Shown here: one piece after another, positions 62,745 through 64,000 of the stretch
Layout: each line of letters opens with the position of its first letter
Numbering within the stretch: position 1 is the stretch's first letter
Source: Pigmentiphaga sp. NML030171
Lineage (GTDB): Bacteria; Pseudomonadota; Gammaproteobacteria; Burkholderiales; Burkholderiaceae_B
NCBI RefSeq assembly: GCF_002188635.1
Contig: NZ_NINX01000043.1
Coordinates: 62,001 to 126,000 of the forward strand
Reading direction: 5' to 3'
Length of the DNA stretch: 64,000 nucleotides
The notes under the pieces: model-generated
Told to the model about the DNA's origin: nothing
Database searches by the model: none
Seen by the model: only the letters and a program-made list of their open reading frames with translations
Made by a program: the position numbers and the translations under genes

Positions 62745-64000
62745 ATGGACCTCCCTGCCGCGCTTCCCCCCCGCTCGCAATCCCGGCCCGTCATCTGGAC
62801 CATGGGCATCAGCCGCGTCTCCCGCGCCTTCGCCGAACTGGCTCCGGCATATGCCGGACAAGCCGATTTCCGCATCGTCGACGAAGGCTTCGAGACGGCG
62901 GCCCGCTCGATCAACGAGGCGGCGCGCCAGGGCCTGGTCGATGCGGTGGTCGCGGGCGGCTCGAACGGCGCCTACCTGCGCCAGCACGTGGACGTGCCGG
63001 TCATCCTGATCAAGGTCACGGGCTTCGACGTCATGCACGCCCTGACCACCGCCAGGCAGTTGTCCAGCCGCCTGGCCCTGGTCACGCACGCCTCCACCTT
63101 TCCCGAGACCGAAGCCTTCAAGCAGGCCTTCGGGCTGGACTTCCCCAGCCACAGCTACGTCACGACCGAGGACGCCGCCGCGCAGGTCAAGGCGCTCAAG
63201 CGCGCCGGACTGGAGGTCATCGTCGGCCCCGGGCTGGTTTCGGACCTGGCCGAGCAACAGGGCCTGGCCGGCGTCTTCCTTTACTCCAGCAATTCGATCC
63301 GCGTCGCAATGGAAGACGCCATCGAGGCGGCCCGGCTCGCGCGCATCGAACAGCGCCGCCGCGAATACCTGAACACGGTGCTGTCCCACCTGAACGAAGG
63401 CGTGGCCGCGGTGGACGCCGAAGGCCGCATCCAGTCGCTCAATCCGCCCATGGAGCGGCTGCTGGGCCTGCGGCGCGAACAGGCCATCGGCCAGCCGCTG
63501 GAGGAAGCCGCGCCGGCCATCTCGCTCGACGGCCCCCTGCGCCACGGGCAGAAAGAACTGGAGACCATCCAGAAGGTGCGCGACAAGGTGCTGATCCTCA
63601 ACCGCATCCCCATCCTGAGCGGCGGCGAACTGCTGGGCGCGGTGGTCACGGCCCAGGATGCCCAGGCCATCCAGCGGGTGGACCGCAACCTGCGTACCGG
63701 CGCGCCGGCGCGGCCGTCGGGCACGCGCTACGACCTGGACGACCTGCTCGGCAGCTCGGGACCCATGCAGCGGGTGCGCGAGCTGGCCCGGCTGTACGCC
63801 GGCGTCAGCTCCACGGTACTGATCGAGGGCGAGAGCGGTACCGGCAAGGAGGTGCTGGCGCAGGGCATGCACCGCGCCAGCCCCCGCCGCGACTTTCCCT
63901 TCGTCGCCATCAACTGCGCGGCCTTCCCCGAACCCCTGCTGGAAAGCGAACTGTTCGGCTACGAAGAAGGAGCCTTCACCGGCGCGCGCAAGGGCGGCAA
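62745..64000 (+). CDS. prpR: PrpR, sigma-54-dependent activator of propionate catabolism (3' end outside window)
   Basis: The first 418 or so residues are seen. N-terminal PrpR ligand domain ([20 protein letters not shown] to about residue 190) senses 2-methylcitrate; then a PAS domain ([20 protein letters not shown], about 205-320) and the start of the AAA+ domain with Walker [13 protein letters not shown] and the sigma-54-contact loop EGAFTGA right at the window end. Start ATG 62745 ([10 protein letters not shown]). Divergent from prpBCD. Confidence 0.95.
   Translation, partial: MDLPAALPPRSQSRPVIWTMGISRVSRAFAELAPAYAGQADFRIVDEGFETAARSINEAARQGLVDAVVAGGSNGAYLRQHVDVPVILIKVTGFDVMHALTTARQLSSRLALVTHASTFPETEAFKQAFGLDFPSHSYVTTEDAAAQVKALKRAGLEVIVGPGLVSDLAEQQGLAGVFLYSSNSIRVAMEDAIEAARLARIEQRRREYLNTVLSHLNEGVAAVDAEGRIQSLNPPMERLLGLRREQAIGQPLEEAAPAISLDGPLRHGQKELETIQKVRDKVLILNRIPILSGGELLGAVVTAQDAQAIQRVDRNLRTGAPARPSGTRYDLDDLLGSSGPMQRVRELARLYAGVSSTVLIEGESGTGKEVLAQGMHRASPRRDFPFVAINCAAFPEPLLESELFGYEEGAFTGARKGG

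Overview
The window is GC-rich, gene-dense DNA from a betaproteobacterium, most likely an Alcaligenaceae member close to Bordetella or Achromobacter. This rests on six Bug/TctC-type periplasmic receptors, two tripartite tricarboxylate transporter gene sets, IclR-controlled catabolic operons, and a prpBCD operon driven by a divergent sigma-54 activator. These are family-level arguments; no rRNA or species marker is present.

Left part (1-24 kb). An IclR-led operon on the minus strand (about 8.0 kb down past position 1) encodes an SDR, a TPP-dependent lyase, an aldehyde dehydrogenase, a VOC/extradiol-type protein, two small unknown proteins, a Rieske oxygenase and a RidA protein, and looks like a peripheral aromatic catabolic pathway. 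A block of general cell functions follows: cbpM/cbpA, gluQ, rhlE, an LPS-type glycosyltransferase, dinB, a copper-chaperone-like protein and a flavoprotein. A second minus-strand operon (19.8 down to 14.2 kb) encodes an SsuABC/TauABC-type ABC importer, an SDR and a paralogous IclR regulator. Its promoter carries the same roughly 75-bp motif array as the first IclR operon, so the two operons may be one regulon. Then come folE, murI, a gdx/sugE exporter behind a guanidine-II (mini-ykkC) riboswitch, and gdhA with a TTG start.

Middle (24-55 kb). This is a mosaic of small catabolic and transport modules: Bug + MmgE/PrpD + enolase-superfamily enzyme; a lone EF-G gene; PrpF-like isomerase + TctCBA; a membrane protein and an SRPBCC protein; Bug + alpha/beta hydrolase; a two-gene chromate transporter; a class A beta-lactamase with a Tat-like signal; Bug + a DszB-like desulfinase that keeps the catalytic Cys/His/Arg; a TauD-like dioxygenase + Bug + FMN oxidase + TctB/TctA + ketopantoate-reductase-like operon; an MFS exporter; and a GntR regulator with strong palindromes heading a Bug + DUF1028 unit.

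Right part (55-64 kb). A membrane-anchored GGDEF/EAL protein (EAL intact, GGDEF degenerate) is followed by a small decayed island next to a tRNA-Ile(CAU) gene, containing a brnTA toxin-antitoxin pair, a small CxCWxC protein and an integrase fragment. The methylcitrate-cycle operon prpBCD has a textbook -24/-12 promoter and a divergent prpR that runs off the window. A GC-rich dispersed repeat occurs in several intergenic gaps (3.1, 23.7, 23.9, 60.2 and 61.5 kb), including inside operons.
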